A stretch of 64,000 nucleotides of DNA from SZUA-547 sp963669315 (GCA_963669315.1 OY770021.1:2666001-2730000); one strand, 5' to 3'; positions 24,189 to 33,644 are shown, numbered from the stretch's first letter. Numbers and translations: made by a program. The notes: generated by a model from the letters alone, not told the origin.

Positions 24189-25463
24189 ATGAACAACGCG
24201 CGCGACGCTGCAGACGCACTTCCAAATATTGATCCGCCCAGCGACGAAGTGCGGGAGCTTGGCCGCTGGCTGGTCGCCCAGACGCTGGGATCGCCTCGCG
24301 TCGCAGAATTGTTTCGCGAGACGGTGGAGCGAATGGTCTCATCCGGGGTGCGGCTTGATCGCGCGCATATCGCCTATACGACACTTCACCCCTTACATGG
24401 CGGGTCCGGCGCCACATGGAGGTCCGGCGGCGCGTTCGAGACGGACAATTATGCGTTTTCTCGCGATCCGAGGCGCACCGGGTGGCTGGTCAGCCCGATC
24501 AAGCATCTGATCGAAAGCGGGGAGTCGGAACTTCGCAGGCGATTGACGGGTTCGGATGCTTCGCTCGATTTTCCGATGCTGTCGGAACTGGCCGCTGACG
24601 GTTTCACCGACTACTTCGCTCTGTTGCGCTATTTCGACAGCTTCAGGTCCAGCTCAGATTCGGCGTTTTCTGATGTATCAGGCGGCAAAACGGGCGTCGT
24701 TCTGTCATGGGCGACCAAGGCCGAAGGCGGTTTCTCAGAACACGAGGCCTCCGCGATACGCTGGATGACCGGGCCGCTCGCCGTGGCGACGAAAATGGCC
24801 AATCAGCGGGTCATCGCCGAGACACTGGCCGAATGCTATATCGGGCAGGACGCTGGGCCGCGTGTGTTGAACGGCGCGGTGCGGCGCGGCGATTTCGATG
24901 AGACGGATGCCGTGGTCTGGATGTCGGATCTTCGGGAGTCCACCAGTCTGGCGTCGTCCTATCCCATCAGTCGCTGGATCCCGATGTTGAACCAGTATCT
25001 CGACGCGACGATGGGGGCGGTGATCGAACAGGGCGGCGAGCCGCTGACCTATATCGGGGACGGCGCGCTCGCGATCTTCCCGGTAGAGAAGCTGGGCGAT
25101 GTGGGCGCGCGGCGCGCGGCGCTGAAGGCGGCGGAAGGCGCGACCGCCGCTATGGCGAAGCTGAACGCTGAGCGCGAGGCGGACGGAGAGCCCGCCTTTC
25201 GTTGGGGGTTGGGGCTTCACGCCGGGCGGCTGGGATATGGCGGCATCGGCGTGCCTGAGCGTCAAAGCTGGTCTGTGATCGGCCCGGTGGTGAATGAAGC
25301 CGCCCGCATCGAATCGCTGACCAAGGAAGTGGGCGAGCCGGTTCTCGCGAGCGCCGCTTTCGCCAAAGGCGCGCCGGGCGAATGGAGGTCATGCGGACAG
25401 CATGCAATGAAAGGCGTGGCTGAGGCGATGGAGGTGTTCGCGCCGTTATTGCGGGATGATTGA
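24189..25463 (+). CDS. Class III adenylate/guanylate cyclase-domain protein
   Basis: The C-terminal part (about residues 235-420) is a class III nucleotide cyclase. It has VVWMSDLRESTSLAS with the first metal-binding Asp, then YIGDGALAIFP with the second, and later VIGPVVNEAARIESLTKEVGEPVLAS. The N-terminal about 230 residues hold a soluble sensor-like region, possibly GAF-like, with no membrane segment. It is therefore probably a cytoplasmic cyclic-nucleotide synthase (the choice of ATP or GTP is not decidable by eye). It stands alone between the rplQ terminator and the DegQ-like protease gene. Length is 424 residues. Confidence 0.85.
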   Translation: MNNARDAADALPNIDPPSDEVRELGRWLVAQTLGSPRVAELFRETVERMVSSGVRLDRAHIAYTTLHPLHGGSGATWRSGGAFETDNYAFSRDPRRTGWLVSPIKHLIESGESELRRRLTGSDASLDFPMLSELAADGFTDYFALLRYFDSFRSSSDSAFSDVSGGKTGVVLSWATKAEGGFSEHEASAIRWMTGPLAVATKMANQRVIAETLAECYIGQDAGPRVLNGAVRRGDFDETDAVVWMSDLRESTSLASSYPISRWIPMLNQYLDATMGAVIEQGGEPLTYIGDGALAIFPVEKLGDVGARRAALKAAEGATAAMAKLNAEREADGEPAFRWGLGLHAGRLGYGGIGVPERQSWSVIGPVVNEAARIESLTKEVGEPVLASAAFAKGAPGEWRSCGQHAMKGVAEAMEVFAPLLRDD

Positions 25464-25545
25464 GGACGACGCGCCCGGATTCACGCAACGACGCCTCGCA
25501 AAATCCCGCGCCAGCGCCTAGGTTCCGGTCAACGGAGATCCAAAC

Positions 25546-26976
25546 ATGCGCTTTGCCCTGAAAGCCGCTGCGATATCGATCGCGCTGCTCGCCGCCCCGA
25601 CCACGGTGGCGGAACAGACCCGCGTTCCGGAGACGCAGGCTGAAATCACGTTATCCTTCGCGCCGGTGGTGAAATCCGCCGCGCCCGCGGTGGTCAACAT
25701 CTACACGAAAAAGGTCATTCAGCAGCGCCGCAGCCCATTTCAGGGCGACCCGTTCTTCGAGCGGTTCTTCAAGGATTTCGGGTTTAGCGGCCCGTCCCGC
25801 AAGCGGATGCAAAACTCGCTCGGATCCGGCGTCATCGTCGATCCCTCCGGCATCGTGGTCTCCAACACCCATGTGGTGGGCGGCGCCGACGAGATCACCG
25901 TCGTACTCGCGGACCGCCGGGAGTATGAAGCCGAGCTGTTGCTGGCTGACAAGCGCACCGATCTTGCGGTTCTTCGTTTAAAGGGCGCCGCCAACCTGCC
26001 AGCGCTGGAGCTGCGCGATCCGGACATGCTGGAGGTCGGCGACCTGGTGCTGGCCATCGGCAATCCGTTCGGCGTTGGCCAGACCGTGACCAGCGGCATC
26101 GTCTCAGCGCTGGAGCGCCAGAACAGCGCCTCTCGCGAGAAGCCGGACGCGCGGCGGGATTCGCTGGATGCGCGCCTGTTCATCCAGACCGACGCGGCGA
26201 TCAATCCGGGCAATTCGGGCGGCGCTTTGGTCGATATGCGGGGCCGGCTCGTGGGCGTGAACACCGCGATAATCACCCGCTCGGGCGGATCGATCGGCAT
26301 CGGTTTCGCGATCCCCGCCAATCTGGTGGCGCGTGTGGTGGCCAGCGCTCAGGCCGGATCGGATGAGCTGCAGCGCGCCTGGGCCGGGGTGGTGGCGCAG
26401 GTGGTCGATCAGGATCTAGCCGCCGGGTTGGGGCTTGAAAGACCCACAGGGCTGATCCTGAAAGAGCTGCACCCCCTCAGCCCATTCGCCGACGCCGGGT
26501 TGCAGCCGGGCGATGTTGTGACCGCGATCGACGGGGATGAGATCGCGACTCTGGCCGAGCTGTCGTTCCGGCTCGACTCGCGCGCGATCGGAGAGACCGC
26601 CGAGGTCGATTATCTGAGGCGCGGCGACGTCGGGCAGGCCGATGTGGCGCTGATGACCGCGCCGGACGAGCCGCCCAGCGACCCGCGCAAGCTGTCGGGC
26701 GTCGGGCCGCTTTCGGGCGCGGTTGTCGCCAATTTGAACCCTGCCATGATCGAGAAGCTGAACCTGCCGCTGGATGCGACGGGCGTGGTGGTGCTCTCCG
26801 TCTCCGGCAAGGCCAGGGCGAACAAGTTGCGTCCCAAGGACCGGATCCGCGAGGTGAGCGGCCATCTGGTCGCGACGAGCGAAGACCTCGAGCGGCTGAA
26901 CGCGATCCAGCCCGGCCCTTGGGAGATGCGGGTCGACCGCGGCGACCGTTCCGGCACGTTGACGACAAGGCGCTGA
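25546..26976 (+). CDS. Periplasmic DegQ/HtrA-type serine protease
   Basis: This is an envelope quality-control protease. An N-terminal signal peptide (about residues 1-22, ending TVAEQ) precedes a trypsin-like domain whose triad is visible: His109 in SNTHVVGG, Asp139 in RTDLAVLRL and Ser224 in NPGNSGGALVD. Two PDZ-like regions follow (about 275-365 and 385-470). The loop RRSPFQGDPFFERFFKDFGF resembles the LA loop of the Do family. At 476 residues it has normal DegP/DegQ length. It ends 7 bp before rarA and is probably co-transcribed with it. Confidence 0.93.
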   Translation: MRFALKAAAISIALLAAPTTVAEQTRVPETQAEITLSFAPVVKSAAPAVVNIYTKKVIQQRRSPFQGDPFFERFFKDFGFSGPSRKRMQNSLGSGVIVDPSGIVVSNTHVVGGADEITVVLADRREYEAELLLADKRTDLAVLRLKGAANLPALELRDPDMLEVGDLVLAIGNPFGVGQTVTSGIVSALERQNSASREKPDARRDSLDARLFIQTDAAINPGNSGGALVDMRGRLVGVNTAIITRSGGSIGIGFAIPANLVARVVASAQAGSDELQRAWAGVVAQVVDQDLAAGLGLERPTGLILKELHPLSPFADAGLQPGDVVTAIDGDEIATLAELSFRLDSRAIGETAEVDYLRRGDVGQADVALMTAPDEPPSDPRKLSGVGPLSGAVVANLNPAMIEKLNLPLDATGVVVLSVSGKARANKLRPKDRIREVSGHLVATSEDLERLNAIQPGPWEMRVDRGDRSGTLTTRR

Positions 26977-26983
26977 GGGCGGC

Positions 26984-28342
26984 ATGGCGTCAGCAGATCT
27001 CTTCGACGTGGCTGCCACGGAGGCCGTCAGCGAGGCGGAGGACGCCTCGCGCCCATTGGCCGACCGGTTGCGCCCGGCGCAGCTTTCGGACGTGGTGGGG
27101 CAGGACCATCTTTTGGCGACAGGCGCGCCGCTGCAGCGGATGATCGCCTCGGGTCGCTTGTCTTCTCTGGTTTTCTGGGGGCCGCCGGGGGTGGGCAAGA
27201 CCACCATCGCCCGGCTGCTGGCGGACGCGACTGAGCTCAGCTTCGTGCAGATCAGCGCGATCTTCACTGGTGTCGCGGACCTCCGCAAAGTGTTCGAAGC
27301 CGCGAAGCTGCGGCGCACGCAGGGCCGGGGCACGCTGCTGTTCGTCGATGAGATTCATCGCTTCAACAAGGCTCAGCAGGACGGGTTCCTGCCGCATATG
27401 GAGGATGGGACCATCGTGCTGGTGGGCGCGACCACCGAGAATCCCTCGTTCGAGTTGAACGCCGCGCTTCTCTCCCGCGCGCAGGTTCTGACGTTGAAGC
27501 GGCTGGATGAGGCGGCGATGGCATCTCTGATGGCGCGCGCCGAGGTGCTGGAAGGGCGCGACCTGCCGCTGACGACGGAGGGACGCGCCGCAGTGGCCGA
27601 GATGGCCGATGGCGACGGTCGCACGCTTCTGAATTTGGCCGAGCAGCTGTTCGCGATCCCGAAGGACGCGCTGGACGGACCGCTGGATGCACGCGCAGCG
27701 GCGGATCGGCTGACTCGGCGCGCGCCGGTCTACGACAAATCGGGCGACGGGCACTACAACCTGATCTCGGCCTTGCATAAGTCGGTGCGCGGATCGGACC
27801 CGGACGCCGCGCTTTATTGGCTGGCGCGGATGCTTGAAGGGGGCGAGGACCCCCGCTATGTCGCCCGGCGCGTGGTGCGCATGGCGGTCGAGGATATTGG
27901 TCTGGCCGACCCGGAAGCGGTGAAACAGGCGCTCGCGGCCCGTGAGACCTATGATTTTCTTGGCTCGCCGGAAGGGGAGCTGGCGATCGCGCAGGCGGTG
28001 CTCTATCTCGCCCTCGCGCCGAAATCCAACGCGGCCTACGTCGCATACAAGCAGGCGATGAAGGCGGCGAAGCAAACCGGCTCGGCCCCGCCGCCGATGC
28101 ATATTCTGAACGCTCCGACGAAGCTGATGAAAACCCAGGGCTATGGTGCGGGCTATGAGTATGACCACGATGCGCCTGATGCGGTGTCCGGCCAAAACTA
28201 TTTTCCGGACGGCATGCGCCGCGGTGTCTATTACGCGCCGCCCGAACGGGGCTTCGAACGCGAGCTAAGAAAGCGCCTGGATTTCTTCGACCGCAAGCGT
28301 CGGGAACGGCGTGAGCGCAAGGAAGGCGGCGACAAGACTTGA
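26984..28342 (+). CDS. rarA: Replication-associated recombination protein A (AAA+ ATPase)
   Basis: RarA/MgsA is a clamp-loader-like AAA+ ATPase that acts at stalled replication forks. It carries Walker A GPPGVGKTT (residues 66-74), Walker B LLFVDEIHRFNK (118-129), the sensor segment GATTENPSFELNAALLSRAQV, and the C-terminal tetramerisation region ending in LAPKSNAAYVAYKQAM and GYGAGYEYDHDAPDAVSGQNYFPD, which is typical of the family. Its 452 residues are normal. It follows the protease gene closely, and crcB starts 31 bp after its stop. Confidence 0.95.
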   Translation: MASADLFDVAATEAVSEAEDASRPLADRLRPAQLSDVVGQDHLLATGAPLQRMIASGRLSSLVFWGPPGVGKTTIARLLADATELSFVQISAIFTGVADLRKVFEAAKLRRTQGRGTLLFVDEIHRFNKAQQDGFLPHMEDGTIVLVGATTENPSFELNAALLSRAQVLTLKRLDEAAMASLMARAEVLEGRDLPLTTEGRAAVAEMADGDGRTLLNLAEQLFAIPKDALDGPLDARAAADRLTRRAPVYDKSGDGHYNLISALHKSVRGSDPDAALYWLARMLEGGEDPRYVARRVVRMAVEDIGLADPEAVKQALAARETYDFLGSPEGELAIAQAVLYLALAPKSNAAYVAYKQAMKAAKQTGSAPPPMHILNAPTKLMKTQGYGAGYEYDHDAPDAVSGQNYFPDGMRRGVYYAPPERGFERELRKRLDFFDRKRRERRERKEGGDKT

Positions 28343-28373
28343 CGCCGCGCAGCAAGGCTGGTCAGAAGCGCCC

Positions 28374-28763
28374 ATGATCCACAACCTGCTTATGGTCGCC
28401 TTGGGCGGCGCGCTGGGCGCGAGTTTGCGCTTTCTGACCGGTCATTGGGCGATGCGCCTGATCGGCCCCGGATTTCCGTGGGGCACGCTGATCGTCAATG
28501 TCTCGGGTTCTTTGGCGATGGGCGTGATCGCGGTGGTTATGATGGAAAAGTTCCCCGGGTCATGGGGCCGCTGGGGGCCATTTGCTATGACAGGCGTTCT
28601 GGGCGGGTTCACCACCTTCTCCGCGTTTTCTCTGGACGCGTTCACCCTCTATGAGCGCGGGCGATATCTGGCGGCTGCGGCCTATGTTGGCGGCTCGGTC
28701 GCGCTCTCCATCGCCGCGCTTCTGCTGGGTTTCTTTTTGACGCGGGCGGCGTTGCAGACATGA
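28374..28763 (+). CDS. crcB: Fluoride channel CrcB/Fluc
   Basis: A small four-helix membrane protein that exports fluoride as a dual-topology dimer. Family motifs are GGALGASLRFLTGHW, PWGTLIVNVSGSLAMG and the GVLGGFTTFSAFSLDAF stretch with the pore Phe residues. The ATG at 28374 gives 129 residues, the normal length; the frame is open further upstream inside rarA, but that part is not family-like. No fluoride riboswitch was recognised. It overlaps the next gene by ATGA. Confidence 0.93.
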   Translation: MIHNLLMVALGGALGASLRFLTGHWAMRLIGPGFPWGTLIVNVSGSLAMGVIAVVMMEKFPGSWGRWGPFAMTGVLGGFTTFSAFSLDAFTLYERGRYLAAAAYVGGSVALSIAALLLGFFLTRAALQT

Positions 28764-29794
28764 GCGGCGTTCAGCACCTGACCGTGGGCGAGGACGAGTC
28801 GGGCGGCCGTCTGGATCGCTGGTTCAAACGTCATTTCCCTCGTGTGCCGCACGGGCGGGTGGAGAAAATGCTCAGAAAGGGCGAGATCCGCGTCGATGGC
28901 GGGCGCGCCAAGGCCGCCACACGGCTTGAGGCCGGGCAGAGCGTGCGCATTCCGCCCATGCCGGACGCGGCGGCGCCCCCGCGGGATCGCAAGCCTGAGG
29001 TCTCCGAAGCGGACGCCGAGTTCATCCGATCCTGCGTCATCTATCGGGACGATCATGTCATCGCACTCGACAAGCCGGCGGGATTGGCCAGCCAAGGTGG
29101 ATCGGGCCAGACGCGGCATGTGGACGGGTTGGCCGCGGCGCTGAAATTCGGGCGGGAGGACGCGCCACGCCTGATCCATCGGCTGGATAAGGACACGTCC
29201 GGTGTTCTGATCCTCGCAAGGACGCCCAAATCCGCCCACGCATTGGGCGAGGCGTTCCGGTCCAAGGCCGCCAGAAAGACCTATTGGGCGGCGGTGGCGG
29301 GCGTCCCGTCGCCGCGTCAGGGTACGATCCGCTATGGGCTGGTGAAGGCGCCCGGCGCGAAGGGCGAGAAGATGCTATGCCTTCACCCGGATGAAGTGGC
29401 GGGCAGGCAAGGCGCAAAGCGCGCGGTGACGGATTACGCGGTGGTCGACTCGGCGGGAAAACGGGCGTCATGGGTGGCGATGCGCCCAATCACTGGCCGC
29501 ACCCACCAATTGCGCGCTCATGTGGCCGAGATCGGCTCCCCGATTGCGGGGGACGGCAAGTATGGCGGCTCGGGGCAGACGAACGAGGGCTCTGGCTGGG
29601 GCGCGGGACTTGGCGGCGGCTTGTCCCGAAAGCTGCATCTTCACGCGCGCGAATTGATTCTGCCGCATCCGGAAGGGCGTGGCCGGATGCTCAGCTTCAC
29701 CGCCCCGTTGCCGGAGCATATGGCGCGGACATGGGAGATGATGGGTTGGGACCCGAGCGGGCCTGATGAGGATCCGTTTGAGGAGCTGGCGTGA
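28760..29794 (+). CDS. RluC/RluD-family 23S rRNA pseudouridine synthase
   Basis: The enzyme isomerises specific uridines in rRNA. An N-terminal S4-like RNA-binding region (about residues 15-65, GGRLDRWFKRHF ... GEIRVDGGRAK) precedes the catalytic domain with HRLDKDTSGVLILAR, where Asp143 is the expected catalytic residue, and RPITGRTHQLRAHVAEIGSPI. The 344 residues are typical. The S4 domain and domain order fit RluC better than RluA, but the target uridines cannot be read from sequence. It starts in the crcB stop and overlaps the HAD gene by one base. Confidence 0.92.
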   Translation: MSGVQHLTVGEDESGGRLDRWFKRHFPRVPHGRVEKMLRKGEIRVDGGRAKAATRLEAGQSVRIPPMPDAAAPPRDRKPEVSEADAEFIRSCVIYRDDHVIALDKPAGLASQGGSGQTRHVDGLAAALKFGREDAPRLIHRLDKDTSGVLILARTPKSAHALGEAFRSKAARKTYWAAVAGVPSPRQGTIRYGLVKAPGAKGEKMLCLHPDEVAGRQGAKRAVTDYAVVDSAGKRASWVAMRPITGRTHQLRAHVAEIGSPIAGDGKYGGSGQTNEGSGWGAGLGGGLSRKLHLHARELILPHPEGRGRMLSFTAPLPEHMARTWEMMGWDPSGPDEDPFEELA

Positions 29795-30480
29795 TGACGA
29801 ATCTGAAACTCGTCGTTTTCGACATGGACGGCACGCTGATCGACAGCCAGGCGTTTATAACTGAGGCGATGCGGCGGGGTTTCGAAGCGGCGGGAATGAT
29901 CCCTCCCAGCGATGCCGAGACGTTGTCAATCGTCGGGCTGTCGCTGAATGAGGCGGTGCGCGCGCTGCGTCCTTCGCTTGACGAGACAGAGGTTCCTCGT
30001 GTCGCGCAGTTCTACAAGGAAAGCTTCATCCGGTTGCGCGAGGAGAAGGGCGGTGAGGGTACGGTGAACATGTACCCTGGCGCCCGAGACGCGCTTGAAC
30101 GGTTGCATGCGATTGACGAGGTGCTGATGGGCGTTGCGACCGGCAAAGCGCGCCGGGGACTGGACCATGCCTTCCGGGCGCATGATCTGGCGCATTATTT
30201 CCTAACCAGTCAGACGGCGGATGAGCACCCCTCCAAACCTCACCCGTCGATGTTGGAGGCGGCGATGTCCGAAACCGGTACGGCTGCTCAGGCAGGCGTA
30301 ATGATTGGCGATACGGAGTTCGACGTCGCAATGGCGAAATCGGCGGGCATGGCCGCGATCGGCGTGACTTGGGGATATCATCCGGTGGAAAGGCTGCGGG
30401 CGGCGGGGGCGGATCTGGTGATCGAGACCTTCGACGCTCTGGATGATGCGCTGGCGAGCATCTGGGAGACGCGGTTGTGA
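29794..30480 (+). CDS. HAD-superfamily hydrolase, phosphoglycolate-phosphatase-like
   Basis: The N-terminus VVFDMDGTLIDSQ holds the nucleophile Asp10 and acid/base Asp12. VATGKARRGLD is motif II and GDTEFDVAMAKSAGMAAIGVTWGYH carries the metal-binding acidic motif. A helical cap sits between motifs I and II, as in the Gph/beta-phosphoglucomutase subfamily. The substrate is unknown. The ATG at 29794 overlaps the pseudouridine synthase stop (GTGATG); a GTG at 29791 is the alternative. It overlaps the ATP12 gene by four bases, so the cluster is translationally coupled. Confidence 0.88.
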   Translation: MTNLKLVVFDMDGTLIDSQAFITEAMRRGFEAAGMIPPSDAETLSIVGLSLNEAVRALRPSLDETEVPRVAQFYKESFIRLREEKGGEGTVNMYPGARDALERLHAIDEVLMGVATGKARRGLDHAFRAHDLAHYFLTSQTADEHPSKPHPSMLEAAMSETGTAAQAGVMIGDTEFDVAMAKSAGMAAIGVTWGYHPVERLRAAGADLVIETFDALDDALASIWETRL

Positions 30481-31199
30481 GCGCGGGCTGGGCGAGAAAG
30501 CGGTTCTGGACCGAGGTGACGGTCGCGCCTGAGGATGGCGGCTTCGCCGTGCATCTGGACGGACGGACGGTGCGCACCCCCGGAAAGGCGCTGTTTCTTG
30601 CGCCGACGCGCGCTGTCGCGGACGCGGCGGCGGAGGAATGGCGCGCGCAGGAGGATGAGGTGCGCCCTGAGACGATGCCGATGACCCGCGCCGTCAACTC
30701 CGCGATCGATCGGGTGGCGCCGCAAATCGACGAAGTGCGGGCGATCGTCGCCGCCTATGGCGGCTCGGACATGCTCTGTTACCGCGCTTCCGGTCCCGCT
30801 GAACTGGTGCAGAGGCAGGCCGAGCGGTGGGATCCGCCGCTCGACTGGGCCGCGCGGGAATTCGGCGCGCGGCTGGTTCTGGGCGAAGGCGTGATGCATG
30901 TGGCGCAACCGAAGGAGCCTGTCGCGGCTCTGACAGCCGCAGTGTCCCGCTACGCGCCGCTTGAATTGGTTGCGCTCCATGACCTTGTCGGCATCTCTGG
31001 TTCGCTGGTTTTGGGGCTTTCCGTGGCGCATGGCGCAACGACTGCTGATGACGCGTGGGCGGCGTCTCGCGTGGATGAGGACTGGCAGACCGAACGATGG
31101 GGCGAAGACGCCGAAGCAACCGCCGCGGCGGCGCACAAGCGTAGCGCCTTTCTTGAAGCTGCGCGGCTTATCGAACTGGCGCGGGACGGCGCAGCGTGA
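30477..31199 (+). CDS. ATP12-family F1-ATPase assembly chaperone
   Basis: ATP12 proteins chaperone the F1 alpha subunit in mitochondria and occur in alphaproteobacteria. The 240-residue product begins at a GTG overlapping the HAD stop and shows KRFWTEVTVAPEDGGFAVHLDGRTVRTPGKALFLAP, then AAEEWRAQEDEVRPETMPMTRAVNSAIDRV and CYRASGPAELVQRQAERWDP, the conserved family blocks. The ATP synthase genes are not in this window. It overlaps the acylphosphatase gene by four bases. Confidence 0.92.
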   Translation: MSAGWARKRFWTEVTVAPEDGGFAVHLDGRTVRTPGKALFLAPTRAVADAAAEEWRAQEDEVRPETMPMTRAVNSAIDRVAPQIDEVRAIVAAYGGSDMLCYRASGPAELVQRQAERWDPPLDWAAREFGARLVLGEGVMHVAQPKEPVAALTAAVSRYAPLELVALHDLVGISGSLVLGLSVAHGATTADDAWAASRVDEDWQTERWGEDAEATAAAAHKRSAFLEAARLIELARDGAA

Positions 31200-31495
31200 G
31201 CGGCGAGGCGCGCATCGCCGTAACCGTTCGGATCACCGGGCGCGTACAGGGCGTCGCCTATCGATACTGGACGCAGACGCAGGCCAAGCGGCTGAACATT
31301 TCAGGCTGGGTGCGCAATATGGCGGATGGATCGGTTGAAGCGCTCTTTGCTGGGTCGCCGGGCGCAATCGACGCGATGATAAATACGTGCCGCGATGGGC
31401 CTCGCATGGCGCGGGTGACGGATATCGCGACCAGCCCGGTCGCGCCCGTCCCGCCAGAGGGCGCGGGATCGGCCGGATTTCAAATCGCCCGCTGA
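31196..31495 (+). CDS. Acylphosphatase
   Basis: A small enzyme that hydrolyses carboxyl-phosphate bonds. RITGRVQGVAYRYWTQTQAKRL and GWVRNMADGSVEALFAG give the family fold, with the catalytic Arg23 and Asn41 in place. The 99 residues are normal. The start is a GTG overlapping the ATP12 gene stop. It is the last gene of the run and converges on modA, 7 bp away. Confidence 0.93.
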   Translation: MSGEARIAVTVRITGRVQGVAYRYWTQTQAKRLNISGWVRNMADGSVEALFAGSPGAIDAMINTCRDGPRMARVTDIATSPVAPVPPEGAGSAGFQIAR

Positions 31496-31502
31496 TCGGG
31501 CC

Positions 31503-32255
31503 TCACTTGTGGAGTGCGGTGAAGCCGTGTCGGGCGAAGGCGGCCTGCGCCTCGCCGCCTTTCAGATACTCCAGCGCCTCGCCAGCCAGCGCGCCAGCCC
31601 CGGCGACCACGACGCCGACATAGCGGATCGGACGGTCCGGATCCTCGGGAAACTCGGCCACCGTTCTTACACGTGGCTCCGCCTTTGCGTCGCTGCGATA
31701 GACGATGGCGAAATCCACCTCGCCCCTCGCAGCCCACGCCAGAGCTTCGCGAACATGCGCGGTTTGCAGGAGGCGCGCCTTTGTCGGCCAGTCGCCGGCC
31801 GCCTCAAGCGCGCGCCTTGCGTACCGTCCGGCCGGAACGGAATTGACGTCGGCGGTGGCCAGTAGCGCTGCTTCGGGAAACGGCGGGGCCGGCGCCGGGG
31901 CGGTGTTTTTGTGGGCGACGACGACCAAAGCGTTTCCCAACAGTTCAACCGGCGCGCCTTCGGTGAGGTCGGCTTTGGCGAGATAATCCGCCCAATCCGG
32001 GTCGGCGGAGATGAAAAGATCGGCGTCGGCGCCCTGTTCGATCTGTCGCGCCAGAGTCGAAGATCCCGCGTGGATGAGAATGGCGTCTCCGTTCCATTCT
32101 GCTAAGGCGTCAGGCAACACTCCGGTCAGGCTTGCGGCGGCGTAAATGCGCAGCGGTGGCGCATCCTCTTCCGCTGCGACGTATGCCGCCGAGAGGCAAA
32201 GCATGGCCGAGACGAATGCGCCAAGCGGCAAATTTGGTTGAAACGAATCAATCAC
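31503..32255 (-). CDS. modA: Molybdate ABC transporter periplasmic binding protein
   Basis: ModA captures molybdate/tungstate for ModBC. A hydrophobic N-terminus (residues 8-27, ending YVAAEE) is a signal peptide. LRIYAAASLTGVLPDALAEW and AGSSTLARQIEQGADADLFISAD are characteristic, followed by VELLGNALVVVAHK and GEVDFAIVYRSDA. It has 250 residues. No modB or modC lies nearby: the left neighbour converges, and on the right the aap operon is divergent. The transporter core must therefore be elsewhere or missing. Confidence 0.88.
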   Translation of the reverse strand: MIDSFQPNLPLGAFVSAMLCLSAAYVAAEEDAPPLRIYAAASLTGVLPDALAEWNGDAILIHAGSSTLARQIEQGADADLFISADPDWADYLAKADLTEGAPVELLGNALVVVAHKNTAPAPAPPFPEAALLATADVNSVPAGRYARRALEAAGDWPTKARLLQTAHVREALAWAARGEVDFAIVYRSDAKAEPRVRTVAEFPEDPDRPIRYVGVVVAGAGALAGEALEYLKGGEAQAAFARHGFTALHK

Positions 32256-32591
32256 CGGTTAGTTGAACCTTCGCGAGTAGATCGCCGTAGAGATTATCTC
32301 AGGTGTCGTAAATCTCATATAACTCGCGCCATATGTGTTGAAAGCTTTGCTGCGCCGCCGAAATATTTCGCAAGCGCAAAACATATAATCAGGCGCGTCT
32401 TCGTCTGTGAACAGTTTGCGCGAGAAACTGGCGCTAATATGCGATTTTTATGACAGTTTTAGTTGACGGTCAGCCGGGCGGGAGACCAAGCTGTCGCAGG
32501 GCCGCGAATAATGGCTCATGCAAGTAATCGCATGAAACAGGGATGCCGGACGGCTGAAGCCTGTCAGGCGAAAAACAGGGAAGACGACATC
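32256..32591. other. Intergenic region between modA and aapJ
   Basis: These 336 bases lie between divergent genes and are visibly more AT-rich than the flanks. A weak promoter match for aapJ is TTGAAA (32338-32343) with a 17-base spacer and AAATAT (32361-32366). Short open frames here have no family features. No Mo-box or riboswitch was recognised. Confidence 0.4.
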
Positions 32592-33605
32592 ATGAACAAA
32601 CTTACTTTCATTGGAGCCCTCGCCGGCGCCGGGATGATCGCGGGCGCGGCAAGCGCAGCGACGCTGGACGACGTCAAGGGTAAGGGCTTCGTACAATGCG
32701 GCGTTAGCCAGGGTCTGCCAGGGTTCTCGAACCAGGACGATGCGGGCGAATGGTCCGGCATCGACGTCGCGATCTGCCGCGCTGTCGCCTCCGCCATCTT
32801 CGGCGATGCGTCAGCGACGCGCTTCACGCCTCTGTCGGCGAAAGAGCGCTTCACCGCGCTGTCCTCGGGCGAGATCAACATTCTCAGCCGGAACACCACC
32901 TGGACGGCCACCCGCGACACGCAGCTGGGCCTGAACTTCGCCGGCACCAACTATTATGACGGCCAAGGCATGATGGTGCCGAAGGCGCTGGGCATCACCT
33001 CGGCGCTGGAGCTTTCCGGCGCGGCGGTCTGCACCAACACCGGCACGACGACCGAGCTGAACATCACCGATTTCTTCCGCGCCAATAACATGGACTTCTC
33101 TCTGATCGCGATCGAGAGCTCGGATGAGGTCGTGCGCGCCTATGACTCGGGCCGCTGCGACGTGTTCACGACGGACCGTTCCGGCCTCGCCGCCGAGCGT
33201 CTGAAACTGACAGCGCCCGACGACCATGTGGTGCTGCCTGAAATCATCTCGAAAGAGCCGCTTGGTCCGGTGGTCCGTCAGGGCGACGATCAGTGGTTCA
33301 ATATCGTGCGCTGGTCGCTGTTCGCGATGATCAACGCTGAAGAGATGGGCGTCACCTCCGCCAACGTTGATGAGATGAAGGGTTCTACCGATCCCGGCAT
33401 CAAGCGTCTTCTGGGTGTCGACAGCAACATCGGCACCGAGATGGGGCTTGGCGATGACTGGGCCTACAACATCATCAAGCATGTTGGGAACTACGGCGAA
33501 GTCTATGAGGCGACCGTCGGGCCGAATACGCCGCTGAAGCTGGAACGCGGCGTTAACGCGCTGTGGAGCAAGGGCGGTATTCAGTACGCTCCGCCGATCC
33601 GCTAA
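32592..33605 (+). CDS. aapJ: General L-amino-acid ABC transporter, periplasmic binding protein
   Basis: AapJ binds a broad range of L-amino acids for import. The ATG at 32592 begins a clear signal peptide (MNKLTFIGALAGAGMIAGAASA), while the longer frame upstream does not. The mature part is a family-3 solute-binding protein with FVQCGVSQGLPGFS and the NILSRNTTWTATRDTQLGLNFAGTNYYDGQ-type region typical of AapJ. It has 337 residues. It heads the aapJQMP operon, and a hairpin follows its stop. Confidence 0.94.
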   Translation: MNKLTFIGALAGAGMIAGAASAATLDDVKGKGFVQCGVSQGLPGFSNQDDAGEWSGIDVAICRAVASAIFGDASATRFTPLSAKERFTALSSGEINILSRNTTWTATRDTQLGLNFAGTNYYDGQGMMVPKALGITSALELSGAAVCTNTGTTTELNITDFFRANNMDFSLIAIESSDEVVRAYDSGRCDVFTTDRSGLAAERLKLTAPDDHVVLPEIISKEPLGPVVRQGDDQWFNIVRWSLFAMINAEEMGVTSANVDEMKGSTDPGIKRLLGVDSNIGTEMGLGDDWAYNIIKHVGNYGEVYEATVGPNTPLKLERGVNALWSKGGIQYAPPIR

Positions 33606-33615
33606 CGACTTAAAG

Positions 33616-33644
33616 GGGCGGGACCCGAACAGGGCCCCGCCCTT
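33616..33644 (+). terminator. Intercistronic hairpin after aapJ
   Basis: GGGCGGG (33616-33622) pairs with CCCGCCC (33636-33642); an inner CCC/GGG step closes a GAACA loop. Such a stem after a binding-protein gene usually protects its mRNA and lowers expression of the membrane genes. Only a weak U tail (CCTTCC) follows. Confidence 0.55.
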
